Source: Ypsolopha sequella (Eukaryota; Arthropoda; Insecta; Lepidoptera; Ypsolophidae). From it: a stretch of DNA of 64,000 nucleotides. The notes under the pieces were generated by a model. That model worked only from the letters and a program-made list of their open reading frames with translations, was not told where the DNA came from and did no database searches. Shown piece after piece: positions 43,358-54,270 of this stretch. The stretch covers positions 15,949,280 to 16,013,279 of the forward strand of contig OW203998.1 of assembly GCA_934047225.1 (NCBI GenBank), in the 5' to 3' direction. The number at the start of each line of letters is the position of its first letter. The stretch's first letter is position 1. The translations under genes and the position numbers were made by a program.

Positions 43358-44168
43358 TAGGGTTGCCAACTCCAAATTTTGAAAACCAGGATTTGAAGAT
43401 GAAAACAGCACGCAGTTTAGAGCAGTAATTGGTAGATTACTATCAATTACGCAATGAAAATAGGTTACAACGACTCACCTATTATACTGATTAAAACTTT
43501 TTATTTATTTATTTTCAATTAAGTTGAATTAAAAAGTACCTGTTGAACAATTATAAGATTAAACGATTCCTTGTTACTAGTTAAATTTAGTCCTTTTTAA
43601 AATTTTGTTGATGAAACGTAAAGTTCGCGGCTGTTGAGGTGGTGCACGCATTTTAAATCACTGGATGTTACCAGGACGCTTTAAAACCCCAGGACGCTCC
43701 TTAAAAATCTATCCAGGAGCCCCAAAAATCAGGGCATGTCTAATAAACAAAACAAAATATTTGAATCATGTAGAAGCCGAACTAAACTTAAACAAAGAAA
43801 CATAATAATTTTGTTTTTACGTTTTACAAATGAAAGTAAGAGGGAACGGCTATGATATTGATTATACCTTGGTTTTCTCATTAGTGTGAGACTGTACAGA
43901 GAAAACAAGTCTCTTCGTCGTTTCAGGTAGATGAAGCCCTTAATAAAATATATATTTTTTATTCAAATTAAATTAAAACAAACATACGTAATAAATAAAT
44001 AAATTATACATAGATAAGGGACGATTTATGTACTTATTTGTAAATAAATAATATATTTATAGGTGAAAAACATATTATTATAATACGTAGTTTTTATTAT
44101 TATTATCATTATTTATTTTTTTGTGGAGAAAAGGATGTCATAGGGAAACAGGACGGTTGGCAACCCTA
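43358..44168. mobile_element. hAT-like non-autonomous element, TAGGGTTGCCAAC ends
   Basis: TAGGGTTGCCAACTCC (43358) and GGTTGGCAACCCTA (ending 44168) are inverted ends of hAT appearance. The 8-bp flanks TACAAAGG and AGCAAAGA agree at five positions, compatible with an aged duplication. The interior has no transposase frame. Confidence 0.6.
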
Positions 44169-44639
44169 AGCAAAGAGCCATAGGTATTTAGTGTTCTGAA
44201 AATAAAGGGTTAACTGTGACCTAACTATTCGGTTTATAGTATTGTAGTTCAACTCCATTTATGTGTGAGTTAATCAAAATACATCCTTAGAAAACTCACA
44301 TTATTGCGAGATATATCCTTTGACACCCAGAGGTGTTTCCAAACTGTTAATGGAATAGTCAACGTTACCCTCTTTTGACCGACGATTTTAAAATTCGTCT
44401 GTGCTAAGGGTAATATAAGCCTTATCGTACTTTAGGCACAATCACACTTTTTGTGGCATACACGGCGTTCGAATATAGTTATTATTTGAACAATATTTTA
44501 AAAGTAGCCCTCATGGGCCCGTAGCATAATATTTAATCGTGCACCTCCAATTGCACGAAACCAATATTCGTCTTTAATGTTAAAGGTGCTCCACAATGTT
44601 AAACATCTGTTTTGCATTGGATTCAGTATTATGGTATAT
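44169..44639. other. No recognisable feature
   Basis: Open frames are short and without domains. Confidence 0.4.
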
Positions 44640-45010
44640 AAATATACAGAAATTTCAAATTCCTAATTGCTTTGGCCTTTGAGATAGACCTCGTAACAAA
44701 AATGGTCTAAAAATGGCAACTTTGATAGCCCTCATTTATTTATTTTTTAAGATAAAGAAAATATATAATATATACTCATGTTAGAGGAAAAAACATATTT
44801 TCTTCTGCTTCATTTTCATGTATAAAGCCCCTCTGAAAAATAATTTAATTACATTTTAAATTCGGTTTTGGGTCAACATTTTACACAACATATACAAATT
44901 TCAGGTTTCTATCTCAAGAGCTAGAGACCCGTGATATAAGGACAAACAGACAGACGGACAGCTTAGTGACAATAGGGCTCCGATTTGCCCTTTGAGTACG
45001 GAACCCTAAA
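44640..45010 (-). repeat. Dispersed repeat family A, copy 2
   Basis: Read inverted it matches 54930-55365: AGGGTTCCGTACTCAAAGGG, CTGTCCGTCTGTCTGTTTGT, TTGACCCAAAACCG and the TTTTTAGACCATTTTTGTTA block. Confidence 0.65.
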
Positions 45011-46321
45011 ATGTGTACACCATGGTCCATGCTAACGTTTAGCAACTCATTTATTCTACGAAGAAAAAAAAAATCCAAAGGTTTATTTTCCACATAACCT
45101 TCATACAAAATGCCTACTATAATGGGTTGGTAATCAGATATCTAACATACGCTCCGTGTTGGTGGTCTATATTGTCTATGGCAGATATACTAGTAACTAT
45201 AGAATAAGGCCTTCGGTATCGAGCAGTTTGCTAGCGAATCACCTACGGCATAATCCGCGGTACTTTCGATACAAATTGTTATTTTCGAGATAGCTTTGGC
45301 AATAGGGAACATTCTACTACGTGGTATACAAGAAAACAAAGGCTTTTTTATGATTAACATTTTTTCGTGATAGGTGCGTTTATATGAAAATCCTGTTTCA
45401 GCCACGTAATCATAATAATAATATTACTCGAAAAGAAAATGTTTACATACTCCGCTGGGTTTTGATGTAAATGTCTCTCTATTACCTGGAAACAAAAAGA
45501 TACATATAATGTTATTAACAGATTCATAAATAAGCCGACATTTATAAGCAACTCGTACATTATGAGATAATCTTTTCTCAGAAAAGCCAAGTTCGTTTCG
45601 GCAACAGATCACTGTTAAAACGCTCATCAATTATTTAGGCACTTCTTAACGTTCTTCCCAAAAAAAAAAGGAAAAATCCCTGAAAAAAGTTAACCGTGCG
45701 AAAATAAAACCGGGCCTACGTTTTCCTGTGTCTTATGCTAGCGGACTCGAGTCGGTAGTAGTAAATCATTTTAATAATTGATCCGTTCTGAAATATTCAT
45801 GAAGTTTTGGCCGAAGGCTTGCTGAGGAAAATGGAAGAAAAATGCTTAGGCCCCGGTGAATATTCTGCCCAGCCAACCGTTTCTCTGAGATGATTTTTGC
45901 TGCCTACCCATACTTTCGAATTTAGATCTGTTGGTCAATTTTAGCTACCTTTTCATTGAAGCGATATTTTATTAAGTATGTACGTTATATTCTTACTGGT
46001 ATTATAAATTTAAAAAAAGGTTTTAATTAGTTTGCTACCATATAAATTTTGAAATGATACACGATAGGGTTTCAGGGTTGGTCCCATAGTTAAAGTTGTT
46101 CATATTCATGAGTAGAACACCCTGTTTTAAGGAAAAAGGTTATCAAATTATAACAAAGTATACTTATTTCATTTTATTTTATGAGCTGTACATAAGTTTT
46201 GTTCTTGCGTTCATTATTTACAAATACGATATACATATATTAACAAAATATTATACGATATAAAACCATACATACCTATAGAATATGAAGCCACTATCAA
46301 AGAAATAAATGTCAGATATAA
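45011..46321. other. Unassigned; T4/T5-like MITE debris at 46080-46140
   Basis: GGTTTCAGGGTTGGTCCCAT and AAAGTTGTTCATATTCATGA resemble the interior of the MITEs at 39.7-40.6 kb. Frames at 45190-45630 have no domain. Confidence 0.35.
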
Positions 46322-46825
46322 AAAAATCAGCCAAGTGCGAACTGGACTCGTGCACTAGGTTTCCATATCACCGTACAATACGGGTACGGAACCCTTAAAA
46401 TATTAAAGTAAATAATTCCACTTGCAGCTATTTTTGTCCAACTTAATTTGACAATTACGATCTATTAAGCTCTTTGTATCTAAAGAGTCTAATTAAGTTG
46501 GTCTACAATAGCATCCTAGATAAAGAAATGATTGTATTTTTAGACTTTTTCCCATGTGTGTGCTAGAAACCCTACTTATAAACGAAGTTCAAAATTTTTA
46601 AGTCAACTAAATAGAAGTGCCCTATAGGTTTTGATTCTCGTGCGTGTGTCAAGATTTGTATGAAATTGATTATGTAATTTAAGCCTGATTTTCTTACAAC
46701 ACCATAAGACCGTAGATGTAAGAGGTATCAGTTTCAATTTAACAGTCTGTTGTGACAGACAGACAGAGTGATCCTATAAGAGTTCCGTTTTTTTTATTTC
46801 GAGGTACGGAACTCCAAAAACACCA
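46322..46825 (+). repeat. Dispersed repeat family B, copy 2 (uninterrupted)
   Basis: It starts AATCAGCCAAGTGCGAACTG and runs through CACTTGCAGC, ACAATTACGATCTATTAAGC and AAGTGCCCTATAGGTTTTGA. It ends AGACAGAGTGATCCTATAAG, then AGGTACGGAACTCCAAAAAC. This is the best guide to the family's full length (about 500 bp). Confidence 0.7.
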
Positions 46826-46863
46826 TACATACCGTACTATATACGGATCCAGGCTGAAATGTG

Positions 46864-47296
46864 TTTAACGGCGCTCTTATCCCAGAAGAGTGACTCTCTG
46901 TCTTTTTCTTTACGTGTAAGGAGTAAAGAAAATAACCACACTTTTGTACTTTTTCGTTGTTTTTATCGGTTTTTAAATTGTTTAAAAATAAGGTATATGT
47001 TTATTAAAACCCACTTACGTGGTCGACCTAGAAAATTTAAAGAGCAATATTACCAGATATGTTTCGTTACTAAAAGAGTGGAATTATGGAAATGGCATGA
47101 TTTGAAAGGTCTTATTACATGCTGTGTTCGTGAATTACTTCTATCGAACAAAGTTTATCTGATCGTGTAACACATGCGTGAAAGACCTAGATAAAGGTTC
47201 GAACTATATTGCGTATTTTTTTTCTGGAAGTTTTAGACGATATTTGAATGTTCTATTTAACTTTGCAATTACTGATTTTGGGATAAGAGCGCCTTA
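46864..47296. mobile_element. TTAA-flanked MITE with GGCGCTCTTATCCCA ends
   Basis: TTAA at 46864-46867 and 47293-47296 bracket GGCGCTCTTATCCCA and its inverse (TGGGATAAGAGCGCC). The 103-codon open frame inside (46859-47170) begins outside the left end and shows no domain, so I do not call it a gene. The TTAA duplication suggests piggyBac-type mobilisation. Confidence 0.75.
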
Positions 47297-47640
47297 ATTG
47301 GGGAAAGCAAAGAAAACTAAAAACAGCATTACTCTTTCTTACTTCCGCGTTGTCAAGTAATAAATCAGCTTCAACTATAGCGGCAATAGAATGCCAATAA
47401 AATTGGTAAAGTAGGGTAGAAAAGTAGTATTTCGTACTCTAAATGTTTAAAATTCAAATAAATCAAGCCCTTTCCTCCTTCCGTCCGCCCCTTGCCTGTT
47501 TACGAGTTCTTGCAAAGAATTTCCCGAAACTTGAAAAGGAGTAAGAAAATCTTAATCGATATTCTAAAGAAAATCAGGAAAGAGGAGGCATTTTGTTGAC
47601 TTTATTCGGACTCATGAGGTGACATTAATTTATGCAACCA
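47297..47640. other. No recognisable feature
   Basis: No repeats or domains recognised. Confidence 0.4.
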
Positions 47641-47789
47641 AATTCATACTGGATTCTTGGTAAGTGACCAGTAACACGGATTGATAAAACGTTTTGCTAA
47701 TTTCGTAAAATAAAATGTTGTGTTGACCTCCCATATTTAAATTATGTTAAGTTGTGTTAATTCGAAAACCTTTTCGAGATTTTGTTTTC

Positions 47790-48110
47790 GTTAGTCGTAA
47801 ACTTGTGGTCTAAAAAATCTCATGATGATGAATATTATTACGAAAAAGCTGCAACTTCCTTGCCTTCGTATGAAATCACTTGAGAAATGGCTGTTTAGAA
47901 ATGTGTCCTTTGCTATCTAAATATATTTATAATAATTTGCTTCTAACTGATTTGAAAGATGGATGACAGATGAGTAGACAGACGGAGACAGATTTTTTTT
48001 AAGCACTCACACATCACAATCAGCATAATGCCTAAAATTCCCAAGTGACGTCACATCCGAAAACTCTTTAAACAATCATAAAAAATCATGATTAATTAAT
48101 ATACATAAAT
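47790..48110 (-). repeat. Sequence unit E, copy 2
   Basis: This is the inverted counterpart of 41720-42040: CTCATGATGATGAATATTAT, CGAAAAAGCTGCAACTTCCT, TTGAGAAATGGCTGTTTAGA and CCAAGTGACGTCACATCCG. One of the two CRE-like sites has decayed (GAAATCACTTG). Confidence 0.65.
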
Positions 48111-48190
48111 GTACACTGTGCTTTCTTAAGCTTTATTTGTTTCTTTGGTTTCCTTTTTAATATTAAAACAATAAAATAAATGTGTTTTTG

Positions 48191-48235
48191 CACGATATGT
48201 TTCGGCCCACGGTATGAAGCCATCATCAGTCGAAT
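48191..48235 (-). ncRNA. Hammerhead-ribozyme-like core, second locus
   Basis: On the minus strand CTGATGA (48223-48229) is followed by GGC...GCC pairing around TTCATACCGTGG and by GAAA (48200-48203), then CATATCG. The boxes are intact but stem II has only about three pairs. The short frame just upstream on the minus strand (ending YKHNPISPERRTKSQSQFSQ) may be the end of a Penelope ORF. Confidence 0.45.
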
Positions 48236-48572
48236 TTAATAGAAATTAAGCTGTGAGAATTGACTCTGGGATTTCGTTCGGCGCTCAGGGCTGATGGGGT
48301 TGTGTTTGTAGGGAACACGAACAAAATAATTTACCAATTTAACAAAAAGTGTCATCGAACCTTGATAATGAGCACTTACCGAGTCTTCATTATGAATTGA
48401 GCTACACAATTTATTTATGTTATAAACTATGTGCAAATACTCGTCATCGAATCTTGAATTCATCAAATTATGTTACTATAACAAGCAATTATTACATCCA
48501 GATGAAGGTCCCGATTTTATGGAAAACGGTGTAAACGGTACCGATACGTAAAATTCTATCATAATTATGTAT

Positions 48573-49170
48573 TTAAGAGCGGTATCGCAGACGGATTGTG
48601 AAAAGCCCCCCTTTTTCTAATGAATCGGTATCGGTAGGCATGTATTTATATATGTAACCTATTACTATGTAGTATATAGGATGGGATTTGGTCGGCCGCC
48701 TGGATTCGTGCTGGGGGCTCGGTTGGTGATCATTGAACCTTGTTCCTGGTCCCTGGATTTCACCTTGTTTAATAATATTTTACCTATAATTTTAATCGTA
48801 TATATATTGCTACATAAATTAAATAAACATTTAGTTCATGTACATTTATTATTTTACTAAGTAGTTCATGTACATTTATTATTTTATTACATATATTTTT
48901 ATAAGATTAAAATTTGACTTGTGAAACGTGTATTATATATACCTACTTTGCAAAATAAACTTTTTGAATTTTGAATTTTGAATCGAAACAGAACACTTAA
49001 ATTCATAATTTACTCGATAGTTATTCAACAAACCTTATTACCCATGTGTTGTGTATGTTGCCATCGCTAATTTTCCATTGGTTTCTGTGAACTATAATTT
49101 AAAAAAAAAAATGTATTTTTAATTAGAAAAATGCGGGTTTTCCACAATCCGGCTGCGATACTACTCTTAA
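48573..49170. mobile_element. MITE family T1, copy 3, split by R1
   Basis: TTAA at 48573-48576 and 49167-49170 flank GAGCGGTATCGCAGACGGAT and CAATCCGGCTGCGATACTAC. The element is interrupted after CTAATGAATCG by the R1 copy (48632-48981), after which GAATCGAAACAGAACACTTA resumes the T1 sequence. Confidence 0.8.
48632..48981 (+). mobile_element. Repeat family R1, copy 3, inserted in T1
   Basis: It runs from GGTAGGCATGTATTTATATA to AAACTTTTTGAATTTTGAAT with a repeated TTTTGAA tail. GAATCG occurs on both sides (about 48626 and 48981), a possible short target duplication. An internal 29-bp block (AGTAGTTCATGTACATTTAT...) is tandemly duplicated. Confidence 0.75.
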
Positions 49171-49679
49171 GCGTTGTCCATGAAACCCACAGAGAAGGAT
49201 ATCTGCTCGCTGATGAAACTTCAACGGTATTTTCTTATGGTATTTTCGTTTATAAAAAACTACACCGAAAATTCGATAACGTCGCGAGTTTTTCCGAGAA
49301 ATCCTTTTTTTCTACAATATGCGACCTCTCTTTGTGTCATTTAATCCCGACTGTTATTACCAGCCCTACCTCAGAGGTAAGGTAAGTTCGAGGTAAAATA
49401 CGAATAAACTTGACTTTTGCCCTGAGGTTGTGTATCTACGAGAAAAGTACTTTTTTCTGTCCTCACGGGAACTTCTTAATTGTTAGGGATGAACACTATT
49501 GGATGTTCCTTTGTGATTCATTGTGCTTTGCAAAAGAAAAGTAATTTTGTCAAAATTATTGCCCTTTCAAATAGGTTAAATGCGAGTTGTATTAGATTGC
49601 CTATTATTTTGTGCTATTATGAGTACCTACCCCACGTCATACGTACATAGATATTTATATATATTATATAATAGTAGAT
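49171..49679. other. No recognisable feature
   Basis: The frame 49131-49385 starts inside the MITE and has no domain. Confidence 0.35.
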
Positions 49680-50100
49680 TGTGCACCAGTGACATAATGT
49701 GAAACATTGGGATCGGGATACGTGTTCGTTTCGTTATTCGTTGACTGGACGAGTGTCTCTAGCTGTACACAATACTTTATCTATGATCATCAAAAATTTT
49801 GTCTCAGCATGACATTATTTATAATATTTTCAACTAACAACTTAACGAAAAATGAGAAAAAGAAGACTCGGTCTAGGTGCGTCTGACGGTATTGCCGCTT
49901 GGAAACCAATCTGAAACGACAACGAGAAAATAGGTCGAGGAAAAGAGGGCCTGCCCGCTTTTCTCGTCGTAGTTTCTGATTGGTTATCTAGAGGTGTTAT
50001 AATAAATTTGGCCAATCGCAGCGCAGAATGTAGATTTATTTATTATAAAACCCCACAAACAATCCAGATTTTAATGTTGTAATGAATTACCATTATTGTG
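49680..50100. repeat. Dispersed repeat family F, copy 1
   Basis: It shares with 53060-53350 the order CATTGGGA...CGAGTGTC, AAACCAATC, a GCCC/GCGGC block, ATTGGTTATCTAGAGGTGTTAT and TTTTAATGTTGTAATGAATTACC. Non-coding. Confidence 0.55.
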
Positions 50101-50160
50101 GTTTGTATAAACTTCTTATAAAACCATGATTGTACGGATGTAATATTTTTTTAACTTCAT

Positions 50161-50238
50161 ATTTTACAGTACAAGCTATAGTACTATACTATATAGCTAT
50201 AGCACTATACTATAGTACTATAGTTTGTACTGTAAAAT
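50161..50238. repeat. 78-bp AT-rich hairpin
   Basis: ATTTTACAGTACAAGCTATA and GTACTATACTA pair with TATAGTACTATAGTTTGTAC and TGTAAAAT around a short TAGCTATAGC centre. It is probably a tiny MITE or cruciform-prone repeat. Confidence 0.75.
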
Positions 50239-50999
50239 TTTGCAAATTTTTAATAAGGCTCCTTCCCCATGCTAGTGTCTTGCCTAGAGGTTTGCCAGGG
50301 CTGTTTATAGAAAATAACTAGTCGTAAGCCAATTATTTACATGCACTGAGGTAATATCATTAACGGTATGTAACAAAAAGTGGCACAAAGAGGTAGGATA
50401 CATCCACGCTTACTAGGTTACCAATCCCAACGTCCCATTATCTCGGAAACTTCAAAGAGAATGTAGGAAAATTGCTAGGGTATTTTTGGTAACAAAGTCT
50501 ACGTGGCTTGGAATAAAATGCCAGGGCATTAAGTCAGGTCGTTAGGGCTGCGGGTAACTCGACACTGCAGAACTGGAGCCCACAGAGGCTTGTCGATCGA
50601 GAATTATTCCAATTTTGGAGTACATTATGGTTTCAAGTTGTTTGTCAAAGGTGAAATGAGACGTCCTTGTAGATTTCGAAAATCGATGATGTTTCCATTT
50701 TGTTTGGTAGGGTAGGGTCACATTTACAGTCAAACGGTCATTGAATATTTTAATGAATACGTTTAAAAACAAGTGAAAAATTAACAATAAGTTAAGTTTT
50801 AGTTAAAGAATAATTAAGACTCACTCAGGATTCCGCGCAGCCTATGACGGTCTCCTTGGAACATCAACAACGGCAAACTTTCAACGGTTCGTTTGAAGAA
50901 ATAACGAAATTATGATCTGTGAATCTTTTAGAAAGTGAATTTATTTATAAGAAATATATTAAGACATTTGTCTAAAAAATATAAATTTCGAACCTATTT
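50239..50999. other. No recognisable feature
   Basis: No element ends or domains seen. Confidence 0.4.
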
Positions 51000-51310
51000 T
51001 TTTTTGGATTTGAAAAGTTCGGCAGAAGAACGCGGTTAGGGATCGACTTGATTTTTTTTTTTCATAAAGTAGGTAATAGAAATATAAAGTGAATCTACTT
51101 AAATCCAATATATTTTTGCCTACATAATATTTCAGTATTAGCCCAATTTGTTGTTTCGCTGCGTGATTATTACTCAACCATGAAAAAGAGGCAAATGAGC
51201 CAACATACTCGTATAATCGCCTCTATCAAAAGTAAAAAAAATCTTTGCCATTAGACTTATTGTGCTGAACGGGTTCTAAAGAAAGTTTCTAGGGTATGCC
51301 ACACTCTTAA
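51000..51310 (+). repeat. Dispersed repeat family D, copy 2
   Basis: It aligns with 3950-4275: AGGTAATAGAAATATAAAGT, ATATTTCAGTATTAGCCC, TTTGTTGTTTCGCTGCGTGA, CTTTGCCATTAGACTTATTG, TTCTAGGGTATGCC. It ends at CTCTTAAG, near the point where copy 1 meets the TTAA element. Confidence 0.6.
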
Positions 51311-51367
51311 GTTTGACCGAAACGTCGAGATTTTCTTATCTAATCCCAGCCCATCCCATTCCATCCC

Positions 51368-51928
51368 TCCCACTAATATTATAAATGCGAAAGTTTATAT
51401 GGATGTATTGATAGATGGATGTTTGTTACTCCTTCACGCCGTAACTACTGAACCGATTAGACTGAAACTTTGCATAAATGTAGTTCTAAACCTAGATTAG
51501 GAAATAGGTTACTTTTTATCCCATAAATCATTTCCTATAGGAACAAGAAATAGTGTTATTGAGAGACGCAGCCCAGCCTTCAGCCTCGCCAAACATACTA
51601 TACTAGGGGATTAAATCAGTTATCAAAGACCGCCAAAGACACATTGGCAGAGTATTAATTAAGAAAACAAAAAATAGTCCCGGTAAGAAAAACGGCTCGG
51701 CCTTCGGCTTCGCAAAAGTCGTAAAACATGTTTTGGTTTTCGGCTTCGTCAAAGATACTTTCCCTGGGGATCAAATAAGAGATGATGACAACCAAAAATA
51801 CTCCAAGCACTCCAAACCAGAGTCAGGCCAACTACGTACTAAAAATTAATGAACTCCTAAATATATACAGATTTGATACGACATACAAAAATTTAACAAA
51901 CGTGGGCGGAACCACGGGCAAAACCTAG
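51368..51928 (+). mobile_element. Helitron-like non-autonomous element, copy 2
   Basis: The 5' end is TCCCACTAATATTATAAATG with CGAAAGT. Inside are GTTACTCCTTCACGCCGTAA and CTACTGAACCGATTAGACTG. The 3' end has the hairpin CGTGGGCGGAACCACG, then GGCAAAACCTAGT. TC at the start and a hairpin before CTAG fit Helitrons; no helicase gene is present. Confidence 0.7.
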
Positions 51929-52329
51929 TTCGTTATAAAACACAGACACTCACCTTAATTTTGGTGATTTCATAGAAAATTTGTTGAAATATTTGACCTA
52001 CGGGTACTAATACGTACAATGTCAGCTTCTGCTGGATACAGGTCTGTCCTAGGGCACGCCTTAAGAATAAAATCTCGACGTTGTCGTATAATGAGTTTAC
52101 ATAATGAATTATAAATACAAATGTTTATATACTTATATTTACAATAAACACGCTAGCAGGTGGGCTGTAATGCAGGATGTGAAAATGTTTCACATTGAAG
52201 TTGCTGCTGGCCGTTTACAACCAACAGTTGATTGCCAGAGTGATCGAAACTCATCTGCTAGTTTGCTGTCACGATCACATGCAGTTGACAACATTATTCA
52301 GTGGTTCCCTGCCTAGAATATATACTAAA
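51929..52329. other. No recognisable feature
   Basis: The overlapping frames 52104-52425 have no domain. Confidence 0.4.
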
Positions 52330-52720
52330 GAGATTATGCGAATTTTATTTTTGTCACTGTCACTCCAAGCGAAAAATCGCGCAGTGCGAGAGGGGCGGAT
52401 TCAGTGCAAAAGGGAAAAAAGTTGATTTTATATTTTTATTAAAAAAACTAAACTAGCTAGCAAAATTTCCAAAATCAAAAATCTAGATATTGTTGAAACC
52501 CATCCAATAAAATATGTTCGAGTTCTGTACATGGCTGCTACTCGTTAAATGAGGAGAAAAGTTAAGTGTTAGAAGACCTCATTTCAACAATTATTTATAT
52601 CGAGGAAAGTTTATCCAAACATGTTTTCCAAAATTAAATCCCTAGATAATATAGTCTTAATGTATATACCAGAAACTGATTATAATTTTCCGTGTATTTC
52701 ATGGAATACACAGAAACATA
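52330..52720 (-). repeat. Dispersed repeat family H, copy 2
   Basis: It is inverted relative to 37440-37830: CACTCCAAGCGAAAAATCGC, GCAGTGCGAGAGGGGCGGAT, AGACCTCATTTCAACAATTA and TTTATCCAAACATGTTTTCC. Confidence 0.65.
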
Positions 52721-53059
52721 ATATTATATAATCCATAAATGTACATTACGTTTTAAACACAAAAATATTTTTTGATATATAATACCCGAGAAGAATAATA
52801 TTATTATTTACATCCTTGCTTCCTATTCATTTACTGGGCAAACAAATATTACTTATATTGAATTTCGCAATCTAACAAGTTCCAATTTAGAACTGTCACG
52901 AGAAAAACCATTGGAAGTACTACTGAGAACGGCATGATTTTGGTATAAATATTTGATTTGAATATCAGTCGTGAGCAAATTGCTTGGAAGCTGAAAGAAA
53001 AGCCGTTGGAATTAACTCTGGATTGGATAAAATATTAAAATCTATTTGTTTTAATAATA

Positions 53060-53350
53060 GTATTTTGTGCAACTGTGACATAATGTAAGACATATTGAGA
53101 CATTGGGACACGAGTGTCGTTCGCTTAGTAAAACATTTGCACGAGTGTCCCAATGTTACTGTCATGATACTAGTCATAATGGAATTTTTTAGTATGTAGA
53201 TGCCTAAAACCAATCAGAAGCGAGGAAGTAAAGAGGGCGCGGCTTAAGAAATTAATTGCTTGTGATTAGTTCTCTAGCGGTGTTATAACACCATCGGTCA
53301 AATAATATAGCTATTTCAAAAATCGATTTTGATGTTGTAAAAAATTACCT
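53060..53350. repeat. Dispersed repeat family F, copy 2, with inner hairpin
   Basis: It matches 49680-50100. GGGACACGAGTGTCGTTCGC and GCACGAGTGTCCCAATG also form a stem around 53105-53155. Confidence 0.55.
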
Positions 53351-53471
53351 AATTGCAGTATGGGAATAGATAATTTTATTATATATTTTTGTTATTTGTT
53401 ATTATTTAGAATTACAAAATATAACTTTAAATATATACAATAAATAAAAGAAATTTAAAACTTGAAATATA

Positions 53472-53500
53472 TTTCAGCCCTTAGTGGGCCGTCAGTCAGT
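53472..53500 (-). ncRNA. Degenerate hammerhead-like core, third locus
   Basis: The minus strand reads CTGACTGACGGCCCACTAAG then GGCTGAAATATAT: a CUGA box with an extra base, a GGCCC/GGGCT stem with a five-base loop, and GAAA (53472-53475). It resembles the other two loci in layout but is unlikely to be active. Confidence 0.35.
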
Positions 53501-54045
53501 ACCTTGTCTTTGAGGCTGGTACAGGGAGCCCCCATAGCGTGCCGCCTGTTCGACTATACGGTGTTCCTTTAGTAAGGGTTGAACAGTTCAAATACCTGGG
53601 TCATCTTATCACAACCGACCTCAGGGATAATGGTGATATTGAGCGGGAACGGAGGGCCTTGTCGATTAGAGCAAATATGTTGGCTCGCAGGTTTGCACGT
53701 TGTTCTACTGAGGTAAAGCTTACTCTATTTAGGGCTTTCTGTACATCGCTTTACACGTGCAGCCTGTGGGCTAGCTACACTCAGAGGTGGTACGGGGCTG
53801 TCCGAGTCCAGTACAATAACGCGCTCAGGGCGGTGTTGAGGCTGCCCCGCTACTGTAGCGCCTCGGGCATGTTCGCCTGGGCTCGCATTGACTGCTTCCA
53901 TACGACCATGCGCAGACGATGCGCGTCTCTGCTACACAGAGTGCGGGCCAGCGCCAAAACAATCCTGACAATGATCGCGGACAGGCTTGATTGTCCCTAC
54001 ATACGCCACTGTTGCAACAGGCATGCGACAGGTATGTGTGTGTAG
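53485..54045 (+). pseudogene. Non-LTR reverse transcriptase, C-terminal fragment
   Basis: A stop-free frame follows TAG (53482-53484) and runs to TAG at 54043-54045. It encodes YLVFEAGTGSPHSVPPVRLY, then VEQFKYLGHLITTDLRDNGD and IERERRALSIRANMLARRFA, with LPRYCSASGMFAWARIDCFH later. FKYLGxxIT-D and the following helix-rich thumb are typical of the part just after the catalytic palm in insect non-LTR ORF2. The FADD motif is missing and there is no real start codon, so it is 5'-truncated. About 145 bp of AT-rich 3' sequence follows before the right arm. The frame has no internal stop, so the insertion is fairly young. Confidence 0.75.
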
Positions 54046-54270
54046 CCGTGGTGAGCAGTTATTATATATATTGTATGTATTATAATTATTAGTACAATTG
54101 AATGTTATATTTAATTTAATCTGTTTATGTTTTATTCCAATATGAGTCTTGGTCACTTTAAATAAATTAATTTTAATTTTTTTTTATTTTCAAGGGCCAA
54201 AATATATTTTAAGTTTTAAATTTTCTTTCATTTATTGTATATATTTAAAGTAATATTGTGTAATTCTATA

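Larger units (their letters stand above)
47641..48403. mobile_element. MITE T2-type arms enclosing Penelope-like debris
   Basis: AAATTCATACTGGATTCTTG with GTAAGTGACCAGTAACA on the left mirrors ATGAGCACTTACCGAGTCTT and CATTATGAATTG on the right, the ends of family T2. Between them are unit E (47790-48110), a hammerhead-like terminal repeat (48160-48240) and a short minus-strand frame. The arms probably belonged to one T2 element that received a Penelope insertion. Confidence 0.5.
53407..54270. mobile_element. Penelope-type inverted arms enclosing a LINE fragment
   Basis: Arms of about 76 bp (53407-53482 and 54192-54269) are inverted: GGGC-AAATATATTT-AAGTTTTAAATTT, TTTATTGTATATATTTAAAG, GTAATTCTA. 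The left arm continues, on the minus strand, into a worn hammerhead-like core (53472-53500). The right arm starts inside what would be stem II, as at 41574. The cargo is a plus-strand non-LTR reverse-transcriptase tail rather than Penelope sequence. Confidence 0.6.

Noticed and set aside
46859..47170. 103-codon ATG frame
   Set aside because: It crosses the left end of a TTAA-flanked MITE and has no recognisable domain.
48236..48466. Minus-strand 76-codon frame as an independent gene
   Set aside because: It lies across a MITE arm and a Penelope-type repeat. At most its end (YKHNPISPERRTKSQ) is a Penelope ORF remnant.
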